64,000 bases of DNA from Gemmatimonadota bacterium (GCA_022340865.1 JAJDNC010000143.1:29497-93496); one strand, 5' to 3'. Shown: positions 17,987 to 27,250, counted from the first letter of the stretch. Notes: generated by a model not told the origin, from the letters alone. Made by a program: numbers and translations.

Positions 17987-19638
17987 TCGTCGGGCCGGAT
18001 TCCGCGCGCGTGGCGCAAGGGGTTCTCGAGGAGGTGCGTGGGCAGGAGGAGGATCACCACGTACATGACCAGCGACGCGATGAGGCCCACCGCCAACAGC
18101 CACCAGTTGCGCACGGCGACGAAGAGGATGGAGGTGATGACGGCCGTGCCGGTGGCGAAGAAGGCCAGGAGGAGCCTGCGCGCCTGCAGGTGGAGGAAGC
18201 GCTCCTGGGTCTGGATGTCCCGCGGGTGGATGCGCACGCGGAGCTCCTCCCGCTCCGCCCGGGTGACGAGGTCCCGCACCGAGCGCAGCGTGGTCTGGGT
18301 CTCCTCAATGACGCCGCGCGCGATCTGGGCGGGCTGCTGCCCGGTGGTCCTCACCAGCTCGGTCTGGTTGCGGCGCACCACGCCTCGGATGAAGGCCAGG
18401 CCGTCGAAGCCCTGGTCGTAGTGGAACGCCAGCCCCTCGATGAGGGCCGCGGTGCGCAGGAAGTACACGAGCTCCTGGGGAAGCATCAGGGGCCAGGTGT
18501 AGAACGTGTCGAACACCTCTCCGATGAGCTCCTCGATGATGCGCTGCCGGTTCGTGGTCTTGGCCTTCTCCACGATCCGCAGGATCTCTGTGGCAGCCTC
18601 GCGGATCTCACCACGGGACACCTCGGGACTGATCATCCCCAGGTGGTACATCCCGTTGATCACGCCATCGATGTCTTCTCGTCCCAGCGCCAGCGCCACG
18701 CCCAGGATCGACTCCCGGGTCCATTTGGGGACCTCCAGAACCGCCCCCCAGTCCAGAACCACCAGGGTGCCGTCGTCCTGCACGAGGAGGTTTCCGGGAT
18801 GCGGGTCCGCGTGCATGAAGCCGTCCACCATGAGCATGCGCATGTACAGGAAGGTGAGGGTCTCCATGACCTGCTTGAACGACAGGGTCCCGTTGCTGAA
18901 CAGCTCGTGGAGCCGGTCGATCTTCGTGCCCGGGCAGTGCTCCATCACCAGGACCCGCCGACGCGTGAAACGGGGCAGCACCACCGGTGCCCGAACCTTG
19001 CGCTCCTTGCGGAAGAAGCGCTGGAAGCGCTCGATGTTCTCCGCCTCCCGGCGAAAGTCCATCTCCGCCTTGACCTGCACGCTGAACTCCCGCACGACGT
19101 TGGTGACGGCACGCACGTGGTGGTTGGGGAAGATGATGTTCAGCCAGAACAGGATCCGGAACGAGATGTCCAGGTCCAGAGCGATGGCCCGCTCGACCCC
19201 CGGGCGCAGCACCTTCACCACCACGTCCCGCCCCTCCACCCGCGCCCTGTGGACCTGGCCCAGGCTCGCGGCGGCCACGGGCTCCTCCTGGAAGTCCCGC
19301 AAGAGCTCCTCGGCAGACGTTTCCAACTCCTCCCGCATCACCTGGATGATGTCCTGGGCGCGGTCCGCCGGAACGTGGTCCTGGAGCTTGCTGATCTCGG
19401 AGAGGTACGGCTCCGGGAGGATGTCCGCCCTGGAGCTGAAGAGCTGGGCGAGCTTGACGAACGTGGGGCCGAGCCGCGCCAGGCGGGCGGTGAGCCTCTG
19501 CGCTCGCCGCCTGTGCGCCTCCTCCGTGCGCCGGCGGGGAGCCCCGAAGAGGATCCACCGCCTGCGGTCGCGCAGGAACGCCAACAGGAAGGGGCTGAGG
19601 CCCAGAACCACCGAGAACCCGCGGAAGATGCGCTTCAC
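17977..19638 (-). CDS. ABC1/UbiB/AarF family protein kinase-like
   Basis: 553 residues from a GTG two bases after the mgtE stop (the track's ATG at 19686 would overlap mgtE by 47). Atypical kinase-like fold: N-terminal KxGQ-type motif here reads VKLAQLFSSRADILP (Ala for Gly), A-rich loop AAASLGQVHRA, EMDFRREAENIERF (ExD-type), HADPHPGNL, and DWG in place of DFG. Two C-terminal hydrophobic helices (last 75 residues) anchor it in the membrane. UbiB-family proteins support isoprenoid-quinone synthesis by ATPase activity. No ubi or men genes are nearby; it sits between mgtE and meaB. Confidence 0.88.
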   Translation of the reverse strand: MKRIFRGFSVVLGLSPFLLAFLRDRRRWILFGAPRRRTEEAHRRRAQRLTARLARLGPTFVKLAQLFSSRADILPEPYLSEISKLQDHVPADRAQDIIQVMREELETSAEELLRDFQEEPVAAASLGQVHRARVEGRDVVVKVLRPGVERAIALDLDISFRILFWLNIIFPNHHVRAVTNVVREFSVQVKAEMDFRREAENIERFQRFFRKERKVRAPVVLPRFTRRRVLVMEHCPGTKIDRLHELFSNGTLSFKQVMETLTFLYMRMLMVDGFMHADPHPGNLLVQDDGTLVVLDWGAVLEVPKWTRESILGVALALGREDIDGVINGMYHLGMISPEVSRGEIREAATEILRIVEKAKTTNRQRIIEELIGEVFDTFYTWPLMLPQELVYFLRTAALIEGLAFHYDQGFDGLAFIRGVVRRNQTELVRTTGQQPAQIARGVIEETQTTLRSVRDLVTRAEREELRVRIHPRDIQTQERFLHLQARRLLLAFFATGTAVITSILFVAVRNWWLLAVGLIASLVMYVVILLLPTHLLENPLRHARGIRPDEWR

Positions 19639-19639
19639 G

Positions 19640-20998
19640 TTATGACAGGATGGCGGACGCCAGACCGAGGAGAAGGAAGAACCCACACATGTCCGTGAAC
19701 GTGGTGACGAACACCGACGACGCCACCGCCGGGTCGATGCCCAGGCGGTCCAGCACCATGGGTACGACGGAACCGGCGAAGCCCGCCACCACCAGGTTCC
19801 CCCACATGGCGAGCATGACCACCAGGCCGAACTTCACGCTCTCGTCCATCGCCAGCGCCGCCAGGGCGGTGACGACACCGAGGATCACGCCGTTCACCAG
19901 GCCGACGCCCACCTCCCGGAAGACCAGGATCAGGCCGGCTCTGCCGCCCAGGTCTTCCTTGAGGGCGAGGCTGCGCACGGCCACGGCGAGGGCTTGCGTG
20001 CCGGCGTTGCCGCCCATCCCCGCGACGATGGGCATGGCCACGGCCAGGGCCACCATGCGGTCCACGGTTCCCTGGAAGATCCACACCACTGAGGCGGCGA
20101 GGAACGCCGTGAGCAGGTTCACGAAGAGCCACCGGAGGCGGGCCCACACCGTCTCGCTCCAGGTGCTGCGCAAGGCCTCCGGATCGGTCACGCCGGCCAG
20201 GCGCAGGATGTCCTCGGTGTGCTCCGCCTCCATCACGTCGATGACATCGTCGAAAGTGATGCGACCCAACAGCACCCCGAACTCGTTCACGACCGGGATC
20301 GAGGCCAGGTTGTACCTGGAGATGAGGCGGCCGACCTCCTCCTGGTCCATGTCCGGCAGCACCGTGGCCACGGGAGGCTCCACGAGACCGGTGACCCCGC
20401 TGCCGGGATCAGCGGTGACGAGGTGGTCCAGGCGCATGGTTCCCAGAAGCCGGTCTCGGTCGTCCACGACGAACACCGAGTAGAAGTCCTCGACCTCACG
20501 CCCGAGGACGCGCACACGATCGAGGGCCTGCCCGGCCGTGAGCGTGACCGCCACCGAGACGAGCTCGGTGGTCATCAGGCCACCGGCGGTCTCCTCGTCG
20601 TAACGAAGGAGGCCGCGGATGTCGCCCGCATCCTCCAGGGGGAGCGCCTCCAGCAGGCGCCGTCGCTCCTCGGGCTCCAGCTCCGCAACCAGGTCCGCGG
20701 CATCGTCGTCGGGGAGCTCGGACAGGAGCTCGGCTCCCCTGGCCGGCTCCAGGGCCGCCAGCAGCTCGGCCCGCTCGTCGCCCTCCTCCATCTCGGCGAG
20801 GGTCTCCGAGGCCAGGTCGGCCGGGAGAGCCGAAAGGAGCATCACCTGGTGCTCGTCCTCCAGCGACTCCACCACGTCCGCCAGGTCCGACGGGTGCATC
20901 TCGGCCACCGCCTCCTGGAGGGCATCCGTGTCTCCGGCCGCCGCGAGGCGTGCGAGGCGCTCCTGAACCTCGTCGTTCTCGTGCTCGGGCGTGCTCAT
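19640..20998 (-). CDS. mgtE: MgtE family magnesium transporter
   Basis: 452 residues, the usual MgtE length. N-terminal acidic superhelical domain (about 1-125; repeats of the L-x-E-L-x-P-E type such as LVAELEPEERRRLLEAL), two CBS domains (about 130-255) and five membrane helices in the last 180 residues. MPIVAGMGGNAGTQALAVAVRSLALKE is the pore signature of the family. A Mg2+ channel gated by Mg2+ binding to the cytoplasmic domains. The ABC1 kinase gene follows after 1 base. I see no M-box riboswitch in the 153-base gap upstream. Confidence 0.95.
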   Translation of the reverse strand: MSTPEHENDEVQERLARLAAAGDTDALQEAVAEMHPSDLADVVESLEDEHQVMLLSALPADLASETLAEMEEGDERAELLAALEPARGAELLSELPDDDAADLVAELEPEERRRLLEALPLEDAGDIRGLLRYDEETAGGLMTTELVSVAVTLTAGQALDRVRVLGREVEDFYSVFVVDDRDRLLGTMRLDHLVTADPGSGVTGLVEPPVATVLPDMDQEEVGRLISRYNLASIPVVNEFGVLLGRITFDDVIDVMEAEHTEDILRLAGVTDPEALRSTWSETVWARLRWLFVNLLTAFLAASVVWIFQGTVDRMVALAVAMPIVAGMGGNAGTQALAVAVRSLALKEDLGGRAGLILVFREVGVGLVNGVILGVVTALAALAMDESVKFGLVVMLAMWGNLVVAGFAGSVVPMVLDRLGIDPAVASSVFVTTFTDMCGFFLLLGLASAILS

Positions 20999-21139
20999 GG
21001 GACGATGGCTTTCGCGGGGTGCGGAAGGCAGCCGCTGCGCGGCCGGGGACGCAGCGCGACGACGTCGGATGCGACAGAGGGGAAGATCCTCAGCGGGCGC
21101 GCGGGTGGCAAGGCGCGGCCGTACCCCGCACGTCGACGC

Positions 21140-21153
21140 GACGCGGGCGCGTC
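21140..21153 (-). terminator. Short hairpin over the ybeY stop codon
   Basis: GACGC-GCCC-GCGTC forms a 5-bp stem overlapping the ybeY stop. It is weak, but it begins a 153-base gap before mgtE in which I see no other feature. Confidence 0.2.
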
Positions 21154-21583
21154 AGCGCGTGTCCCTGTCGGAAAGCAGCGCGCGGACCAGCTCTTCCTGC
21201 CGGACGAACATCGGGCTGCGCACGCGCTCCTCGCCCTCCGGGTGGTCGTAGCCGAGGACGTGGAGGGTCCCGTGCACCGCCAGCCGGACCAGCTCCTCCT
21301 CCAGGGTCACCCCGTATTCCCGGGCCTGCCGCACCGCCTGAGCGGCACCCACGTAGACGTCCCCTATCGGCGAAGACCCGTCACCCAGGGAGAACGCGAT
21401 GACGTCGGTGGGTCCCTCCCGGTGCAGGTACCTTCGGTTGAGGTCGGCGATGGCGTCGTCGTCCAGGAGCGTGAGCGAGACTTCGCCGGCGCCGCGCCCC
21501 TCGGCCGTCCAGGTGTGACGCACGGCGGCCTCGAGCAGGTGCGCGAGGGAGGCGTCGACGCCCTCGACCCCCACTGTGCTCAC
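21152..21583 (-). CDS. ybeY: Endoribonuclease YbeY (rRNA maturation factor)
   Basis: 143 residues from a GTG preceded by GGAGG at 5 bases. The ORF track begins over 1.1 kb further upstream within another gene and is not credible. Zn-dependent RNase for 16S rRNA 3' end maturation and 70S quality control. The family signature HGTLHVLGYDH (three His Zn ligands) is intact, preceded by the conserved N-R-x-Y-x-x-x-x-x-PTDVIAFS stretch. It lies in the phoH, pgpH, ybeY order known from Firmicutes. The start is 26 bases after the pgpH-like stop. Confidence 0.95.
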   Translation of the reverse strand: MSTVGVEGVDASLAHLLEAAVRHTWTAEGRGAGEVSLTLLDDDAIADLNRRYLHREGPTDVIAFSLGDGSSPIGDVYVGAAQAVRQAREYGVTLEEELVRLAVHGTLHVLGYDHPEGEERVRSPMFVRQEELVRALLSDRDTR

Positions 21584-21609
21584 CTGTACCTCCAGCGCGT
21601 CCCCTGGCC

Positions 21610-23877
21610 TCACGTGCCGGGCCCGCCGGCGTCCGCCGGAGCTTCCTGCGCGGTGGGCTCCGCCGTGGGGGCGTCGGTGAGGTGCTTCGTGGAGGGATAC
21701 TCGATGCGTCGGTGCATCACGCCGGAGAGGATCTTCACGAACTGCTCCTCGACCCCCGCCACCTCCCGCAAGGTGAGCGGCGCGTCGTCGAGCTGGCCAG
21801 CTTCGATCTTCGCGCGGACCACCGTGCGGATGAGGTCGCGCAGGCGCTCGGGCGTGGGGTCGCGCATGGCGCGCGTGGCGGACTCGCAGGAGTCGGCCAG
21901 CATCACGATGGCGGTCTCGCGCGTCCTGGGACGGGGCCCCGGATAGCAGAAGTGCGCCTCGTCGAGCTCCCCCTCGGCCTCCTCCATGGCCTTCTCGTAG
22001 AAGAAGCCGATGCGTTGCGTGCCGTGGTGCTCGAGGATGAAGTCCACCACGACCTCGGGAACCTTCGCGTCGCGGGCCAAGCGGACCCCCTCGGTGACGT
22101 GCTCGCGCACGATGGTGGCGGAGGTCTCGGGCTTGAGCTTGTCGTGGGGGTTGCGGCCGTCGGGCTGGTTCTCCACGAAGTAGTGCGGCTTGAGCATCTT
22201 GCCGACGTCGTGATAGTACACGCCCACTCGGCACAGAAGCCCGTTCGCCCCGATGGCGTTGGCCGCCGCCTCGGCCAGGTTGGCGACGTTGATGCTGTGG
22301 GCGTAGGTGCCCGGCGCCTCCAGGGAGAGCCTCTTCAACAGGGGCCGCGTCGGATCCGCCCACTCCAGCAGCGTCTGGTCCGTGGTGATCCCCGTGAAGA
22401 GCTCGAAGACCCACAGAAACCCGATGGCCAGGAGCGCCGACACCGTGGCGTTCCCGGCGGCGAACGCCGAAGCGCGCGCCACGCTTCCCAGGTCGCGGGA
22501 GGTGGCGAGGCCATGGCCGAGGAGCACCAGGGCCGTGGCCGCGGCGATGATGGCGATGGACACCCAGGTCTCCGAGCGGCGCCGCACTGCGCGCACGCTC
22601 ATGGCGGCCGCCGCGCCCCCCGCCATCACCACGAGGACGATGCCGTAGTCCGTGAAGGGGGGCAGTGTCCCGGTGATCCCGGCCAGCACCAGGACCAGGA
22701 CCAGCGCCATGCGCGTATCCCACAATACGCCCACCGGCAGGCCGACGAAGGCGATGGGAAGCAGCTCGGCGGCCAGGTGATTTCGCGCGATCCCCGCCGC
22801 CGCGCCGAAGTAGACGGCAACCAGGACCCCTATGAGGAGCACCCAGCGGAAGTTCGCGTACACCTCCCGGCGGAAGAACAGGAGCAGGAGCCCGAAGATG
22901 GCGAGCAGCATCACGTTCAGGAGCTCCGCGCCGAGCACGGGCACCAGGCGCAGGCCCCCGCCCTCCAGGAGCCCGTCCTTGCGGAGCTGCGCCTCGTACG
23001 CCGACAGGCGGGCCAGCTCCGGTGCTCCGATGGGATCCGCCGCGCGCACGATGGCCTGCCCCTGGAGCACATGGGCCTTCGTCGTGTCCACCGAGCGCGC
23101 CGCGGCGTCGCGGTCCAGCTCGGTGGCCACGACGTCCAGGACGTAGCTGAGCCGGCTGTTCCGGATGAGGATGAGGCGAAGCAGGTTGGCCACGTCCGGG
23201 GGAGTGGACGACGGCAGCTTGCCCAACGCGGCCTCGAAGAAGTCCTGTTGCGTGGAGACGTCCTTGGTGGGGATCGAGCGCTCGTTGTTTCCCACCCGCA
23301 CGGTGACCGTCGCCGTCGAGATCCCCAGCGTCTGGCCGGCGTCCGCCACCCCCTTGGGAATGAGCTCCGCGGTGGCGGTGAGGGCCGTTCTCCTGAGGAG
23401 GCGGCGCGTCTGGGGATTCATGAGCGCGTCCACCTGGGAGGCGTCGGCCACCACGGAAGCTTGCTGCAACAGGCTCTCCACGGCCGCACGCCCGTGGGCG
23501 GCGGCGGTGTCCACGCGGTCGAAGAAGTTCCGCAGCCGCGTCTCCATGGTGTCGGCCGCGGCGGGTACGAGATCGAACGTGGGCGGCACCGACTGCATGG
23601 CCAGGTTGCGGTCCCGGGCCAGCTCCGCGGCCGATTTGGGCACGGAGAACGGCACCTTCGCGATGATGTTCTCCGGAGCCACCATCCCCTCGGTGTAGCG
23701 CGTTACGCGGAGGCCGGCCGCGGGCAGGAAGAGCACGGTGATGAGGGTGGCCAGAGCGAGGAGGAGGAGGAGGCGCGCTCCGTGGTGCACCGCGCGCTCC
23801 CCGAACGCGCGGCCTGGCTCGCCGGAAAGGCTCTTGAGGGCGGAGACGCCGGCGCTGTCGTCGGTGGTCTGGCTCAA
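21610..23877 (-). CDS. 7TM-HD family phosphohydrolase (PgpH/YqfF-like)
   Basis: 755 residues from TTG 23877, which has AGGAGGT five bases upstream. The track ATG at 23970 lies inside phoH and lacks such a site. Layout: one N-terminal helix, a long extracytoplasmic domain (about 50-310), seven membrane helices (about 320-520), and a C-terminal cytoplasmic HD domain (HSINVANLAEAAANAI...YYHDVGKM...EHHGTQR). PgpH homologues hydrolyse cyclic di-AMP. No di-AMP cyclase is in this window, so the nucleotide is inferred from family only. Located between phoH and ybeY. Confidence 0.92.
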   Translation of the reverse strand: MSQTTDDSAGVSALKSLSGEPGRAFGERAVHHGARLLLLLALATLITVLFLPAAGLRVTRYTEGMVAPENIIAKVPFSVPKSAAELARDRNLAMQSVPPTFDLVPAAADTMETRLRNFFDRVDTAAAHGRAAVESLLQQASVVADASQVDALMNPQTRRLLRRTALTATAELIPKGVADAGQTLGISTATVTVRVGNNERSIPTKDVSTQQDFFEAALGKLPSSTPPDVANLLRLILIRNSRLSYVLDVVATELDRDAAARSVDTTKAHVLQGQAIVRAADPIGAPELARLSAYEAQLRKDGLLEGGGLRLVPVLGAELLNVMLLAIFGLLLLFFRREVYANFRWVLLIGVLVAVYFGAAAGIARNHLAAELLPIAFVGLPVGVLWDTRMALVLVLVLAGITGTLPPFTDYGIVLVVMAGGAAAAMSVRAVRRRSETWVSIAIIAAATALVLLGHGLATSRDLGSVARASAFAAGNATVSALLAIGFLWVFELFTGITTDQTLLEWADPTRPLLKRLSLEAPGTYAHSINVANLAEAAANAIGANGLLCRVGVYYHDVGKMLKPHYFVENQPDGRNPHDKLKPETSATIVREHVTEGVRLARDAKVPEVVVDFILEHHGTQRIGFFYEKAMEEAEGELDEAHFCYPGPRPRTRETAIVMLADSCESATRAMRDPTPERLRDLIRTVVRAKIEAGQLDDAPLTLREVAGVEEQFVKILSGVMHRRIEYPSTKHLTDAPTAEPTAQEAPADAGGPGT

Positions 23878-23941
23878 CGTAGACCTCCTCGGTGCGGGGA
23901 TGAGCGGTCCGTGGCCTGCTGCGGCCTCGCGGCGGGGACCG

Positions 23942-24952
23942 TCACGGCGACGGCTCCCCCGTCTCCGCATTCTCCGCGTTCTCCGCGTCGTCTGCTCGCT
24001 CGTACGCCCGGATGATGTCCTTCACCAGCCGGTGACGGATGACGTCCTTGGTGTCGAGGTAGACGATGGCGATCCCGTCCACGTCGGCGAGGATCCGCTC
24101 CACCTCCAGGAGGCCCGAGTCCGAGCGGTGCGGCAGGTCGATCTGGGTCTTGTCCCCGGTGATGACCACCCGGGAGTTCACCCCCAGCCGGGTGAGGAAC
24201 ATCTTCATCTGCGCGGTGGTCGCGTTCTGTGCCTCGTCGAGGATGACGAACGCGTCGGACAGCGTGCGGCCGCGCATATACGCCAGGGGAGCGATCTCGA
24301 TGGTGGTGTCCTCCAGGGCCCGACGCACCCTGTCGTGGGGCATCATGTCCTCGAGGGCATCGTACAGGGGCCTCAGGTAGGGGTCGACCTTCTCCTGGAG
24401 ATCACCGGGCAGAAAGCCCAGGTTCTCGCCGGCCTCCACCGCGGGGCGGGCCAGGATGATGCGACGCACCCTCTTCTTGTACAGAGCGTCCACCGCCGCC
24501 GCCACCGCGAGGTACGTCTTCCCCGTCCCGGCGGGACCGATGCCGATGACCACCTCGTTGGCGAGGATCGTCTGGAGATAGCGCCGCTGTCCCTCCGACT
24601 TCGGGACGATGATCTTGCGCGATCCAGGAAGCGCCAGGCGCACCTCGTCGTCGGGCTGGACGACCCCCGACGGACCCAGCGCGTCCATGCCGTCGGCGAA
24701 GCGGGCGATGTCCGGGGTATCGAAGGGGATCCGCAGGCGGGACAGCTCGATGAGGTGCTGCGCCACCGGGGTGGCGCGCTCCACGGCCTCGAGCTCTCCG
24801 GAGAGCACGAGATGGTCCCCCCGGAGGATGGTGCGCACGCCGAAGAGCCGGTTCAGCTCCTGAATGTTCCGGTCGTTGACGCCGGTCAACATGAGCTGGT
24901 CGACGCCCTCGGCGTCGAGGCGGTGCTCGACGATGGTCGGTCCGTTCGCCAC
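23942..24952 (-). CDS. phoH: PhoH family ATPase
   Basis: 336 residues, standard PhoH length. P-loop GIGPAGTGKTYLAVAAAVDAL, ARPAVEAGENLGFLPGDLQEKVDPYLRPLYDAL, and Walker B VILDEAQNATTAQMKMFLTRLG are near-consensus. N-terminal KH-like region about residues 1-110. A cytoplasmic ATPase linked to RNA metabolism; its position with ybeY supports that. GTG start with AGGA seven bases before, 9 bases after aspS. The last codons overlap the rejected upstream start of the pgpH-like gene. Confidence 0.95.
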   Translation of the reverse strand: MANGPTIVEHRLDAEGVDQLMLTGVNDRNIQELNRLFGVRTILRGDHLVLSGELEAVERATPVAQHLIELSRLRIPFDTPDIARFADGMDALGPSGVVQPDDEVRLALPGSRKIIVPKSEGQRRYLQTILANEVVIGIGPAGTGKTYLAVAAAVDALYKKRVRRIILARPAVEAGENLGFLPGDLQEKVDPYLRPLYDALEDMMPHDRVRRALEDTTIEIAPLAYMRGRTLSDAFVILDEAQNATTAQMKMFLTRLGVNSRVVITGDKTQIDLPHRSDSGLLEVERILADVDGIAIVYLDTKDVIRHRLVKDIIRAYERADDAENAENAETGEPSP

Positions 24953-24961
24953 GACGATATC

Positions 24962-26746
24962 CTACGACGCTCCGCCCCGGCCCACCACCCGCAGGCCGAG
25001 CTCGCTCAGCTCGGCGTCCGTGACGGGTCCGGGGGCGCCCTCGAAGAGCGCCCGAGCGGCGGTGGTCTTGGGGAACGCCACCACGTCGCGCAGGCTCCCG
25101 GCGCCCACGAAGCGCTGGACGATGCGGTCCATCCCCAGCGCGATGCCCCCGTGGGGCGGCGCTCCGGCCGCCAGCGCCTCGAGGAGGAAGCCGAACTTGC
25201 GGTCGATCTCCTCCTCCGAGAGCCCCAGGGTGCGGAGCACCTTCCGCTGCAGGGCCCCGTCGTGGATGCGGATGCTCCCGGAGCCGAACTCCGTACCGTT
25301 GTAGACGAGGTCGTACGCCAGGCTCCGGGCGGCCGACGGATCGGAATCCAGGAGGCGCAGGTCGTCGGGATGGGGCATGACGAAGGGGTGGTGCCCGGGG
25401 GCGAGAGCCCCGTCGGCCCCCTCGAAGAGCGGGAAGTGCGTGACCCAGAGCCAGGCGTGCTCCCGCTCCAGGGGCAGATCCATGGCCCGGGCCGCGGCGG
25501 CGCGGGTCGCCGCCAGCCCCGGCGAGGTCACCCTGTCGGGGCCCGCCGCCAGGAGCAGCAGGTCACCCACCGCTGCGTTCATATCATCGAAGTGTTTATC
25601 GGTCAAGAACTTGCTGATCGTACCCGATGTTCCCTCCACGGTCCGTTTCGCCCAGAGGAGGCCGGGCACGCCGGCGCCCTTCGCCTCGGACTCCACGGCC
25701 TCGATCTCCTTTCTGCTCAGACGCGCGCCCCCCGGAACCCGGATGCCCCGCACCCGTCCCCCGCCCTCCACCGCCGAGCGCAGGATGCGGAAGTCCACGT
25801 CGGCTGTGGTCCCGGTCCAGTCCTCGATGGGCAGCCCGTAGCGGAGGTCCGGGCGGTCGGATCCGTACCGGTCCATGGCCTCCGCCCACGTCATGCGCGG
25901 GAACGGCAGGGGCGCGTCGACGGCGGCGACCTCGGCGAGGGCGGCCATCAGCCCCTCCATCCAGCCGAGGATGTCGTCCGGCTCCACGAAGGACGCCTCC
26001 ACGTCGATCTGCGTGAACTCCGGCTGGCGGTCGGCCCTCAGGTCCTCGTCCCGGAAGCACCTGGCGATCTGGAAGTACCGGTCGAAGCCCGCCACCATGA
26101 GGATCTGCTTGTAGATCTGCGGGCTCTGAGGGAGGGCGTAGAACTCCCCCTCGTGGACCCGGCTGGGCACCAGGTAGTCCCGGGCGCCCTCCGGCGTGGG
26201 CTTGGTGAGAATGGGGGTCTCCACCTCCACGAAACCCTGCTCGTCCATGTAGCGGCGGGCGACGAGGATGAGCTTGTGACGGAGTGAGAGGTTGCGCTGG
26301 AGCTCGGCGCGGCGCAGGTCGAGGACCCGGTGGCGCAGCCTCAGCTCCTCCGAGGGGAGCTCCTCCTCCGGCGCGCGGTACACCGGGATCGCCGGCACCC
26401 GGGCAGCGGAGAGGCGCTCCATGCGCACCGCCCGGAGCTCCACCTCCCCGGTGCTCAGCTCCGGGTTGGCCTCGGGGCGGCGCTCGACTCGGCCCGTGAC
26501 CGCGATGACGTCCTCGGGGCCCAGCTCGTGTGCCGCGGCGAGGCTCTCCGGCTCCGTCCAGTCCGGCCCGAAGGAGACCTGGAGGAGACCACTGCGATCG
26601 CGGAGGTCCACAAAGAGCAGGCCGCCCAGGTCCCGCCGCCGGTGCACCCACCCGGCCAGACGCGGCTCCGTACCGATGTCGGCGCGACCGAGCCCGCCCA
26701 CCATGCGTGAGCGGAGGGACGTACGCTCGATGTCGTGGTCACTCAT
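24962..26746 (-). CDS. aspS: Aspartyl-tRNA synthetase
   Basis: 594 residues from MSDHDIERTSLR, normal bacterial-type AspRS. OB-fold anticodon-binding domain (about 20-125; GWVHRRRDLGGLLFVDLRDRSG), class II core with motif 2 FRDEDLRADRQPEFTQID, a GAD insertion domain (about 280-410), and motif 3 GGIALGMDRI. The residue after RRRD is Leu, as in discriminating AspRS (His marks many non-discriminating ones), so Asp-tRNA(Asn) synthesis is less likely. The start ATGAGTGA overlaps the vanZ-like stop; an ATG nine bases upstream is a weaker option. Confidence 0.97.
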   Translation of the reverse strand: MSDHDIERTSLRSRMVGGLGRADIGTEPRLAGWVHRRRDLGGLLFVDLRDRSGLLQVSFGPDWTEPESLAAAHELGPEDVIAVTGRVERRPEANPELSTGEVELRAVRMERLSAARVPAIPVYRAPEEELPSEELRLRHRVLDLRRAELQRNLSLRHKLILVARRYMDEQGFVEVETPILTKPTPEGARDYLVPSRVHEGEFYALPQSPQIYKQILMVAGFDRYFQIARCFRDEDLRADRQPEFTQIDVEASFVEPDDILGWMEGLMAALAEVAAVDAPLPFPRMTWAEAMDRYGSDRPDLRYGLPIEDWTGTTADVDFRILRSAVEGGGRVRGIRVPGGARLSRKEIEAVESEAKGAGVPGLLWAKRTVEGTSGTISKFLTDKHFDDMNAAVGDLLLLAAGPDRVTSPGLAATRAAAARAMDLPLEREHAWLWVTHFPLFEGADGALAPGHHPFVMPHPDDLRLLDSDPSAARSLAYDLVYNGTEFGSGSIRIHDGALQRKVLRTLGLSEEEIDRKFGFLLEALAAGAPPHGGIALGMDRIVQRFVGAGSLRDVVAFPKTTAARALFEGAPGPVTDAELSELGLRVVGRGGAS

Positions 26747-27155
26747 GCGGGTCATGCCCCGGATCGGTGGATGTGTGGGCCTCCGCGCCACCGTAGGCGG
26801 CCGGCCAGAGGCGCATGAGGAGGAAGAAGCCCCAGTACCCGACGGCGGTGCCGATAGCGTCGGCGGCGAGATCCCCCAGGGACGGGTCGCGCCCGGGCAC
26901 GAACGCCTGGTGGAGCTCGTCGCTGGCGCCGTACAACACCCCCAGGAGGACCAGGATCGAGGGGGCGGCGCGGCTCCCGGAGCGCCACCGGCCCCGCGCC
27001 AGGAGAGCACCCATGACGCCGTAGAGCCCCATGTGTCCGACCTTGTCCGCATAGGGCAGCCATGCGGGGGTCACGATCACCCGCTGCGCGCTCAACAAAA
27101 AGAGGACCGCCGCCCAGACGGCGACAGGTCCCCACGCGAGAAGTCGTCGGATCAA
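26739..27155 (-). CDS. VanZ-like family membrane protein
   Basis: 138 residues if started at TTG 27155 (MIRRLLAWGPVAVWAAVLFLLSAQ). The track start at 27242 is the -35 box of the probable promoter and cannot be the start. Four membrane helices with the VanZ-like signature residues: D-K-x-x-H near helix 2 (YADKVGHMGLYGVMG), SDELHQAFVPGRDPSLGDLAADAIGTAVG near helices 3-4. Function of the family is unknown; the best-known member is VanZ of teicoplanin resistance. There are no other resistance genes here. It leads an operon with aspS, whose start overlaps its stop. Confidence 0.8.
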   Translation of the reverse strand: MIRRLLAWGPVAVWAAVLFLLSAQRVIVTPAWLPYADKVGHMGLYGVMGALLARGRWRSGSRAAPSILVLLGVLYGASDELHQAFVPGRDPSLGDLAADAIGTAVGYWGFFLLMRLWPAAYGGAEAHTSTDPGHDPHE

Positions 27156-27212
27156 GAGGGCTCTCGGGATCGCTTGGCCACCGCCTCCTACTGGATCTCC
27201 GCCAGAGAGCGC

Positions 27213-27218
27213 TAAGTT
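27213..27218 (+). promoter_or_regulatory. Possible -10 box for rlmN
   Basis: TAAGTT lies about 33 bases before the rlmN ATG, in the only AT-rich patch of this gap. It overlaps, on the opposite strand, the -10 of the vanZ-aspS promoter. No clear -35 is visible. Confidence 0.3.
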
Positions 27219-27242
27219 AAGCCGCTCACCACCCCGGTTCAA
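27214..27242 (-). promoter_or_regulatory. Promoter of the vanZ-aspS-phoH operon
   Basis: TTGAAC, 17 bases, TAACTT on the minus strand. It predicts transcription from about 27207 and a leader of about 50 bases before the TTG start of the vanZ-like gene. Confidence 0.5.
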
Positions 27243-27250
27243 GAAAGGCC

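Noticed and set aside
20999-21151. M-box or other Mg2+ riboswitch before mgtE
   Set aside because: I looked for the conserved helices in the 153-base gap and saw only GC-rich sequence with one weak hairpin. A covariance search would be needed to exclude it.
21682-24015. 777-residue plus-strand ORF opposite the pgpH-like gene
   Set aside because: Antisense shadow of a well-supported membrane HD protein; composition is rich in Arg, Gly and His and there is no family signature.
26747-27052. Upstream extension of aspS in the track to 27052
   Set aside because: It lies in the VanZ-like gene, and AspRS homology starts at MSDHD/RTSLR.
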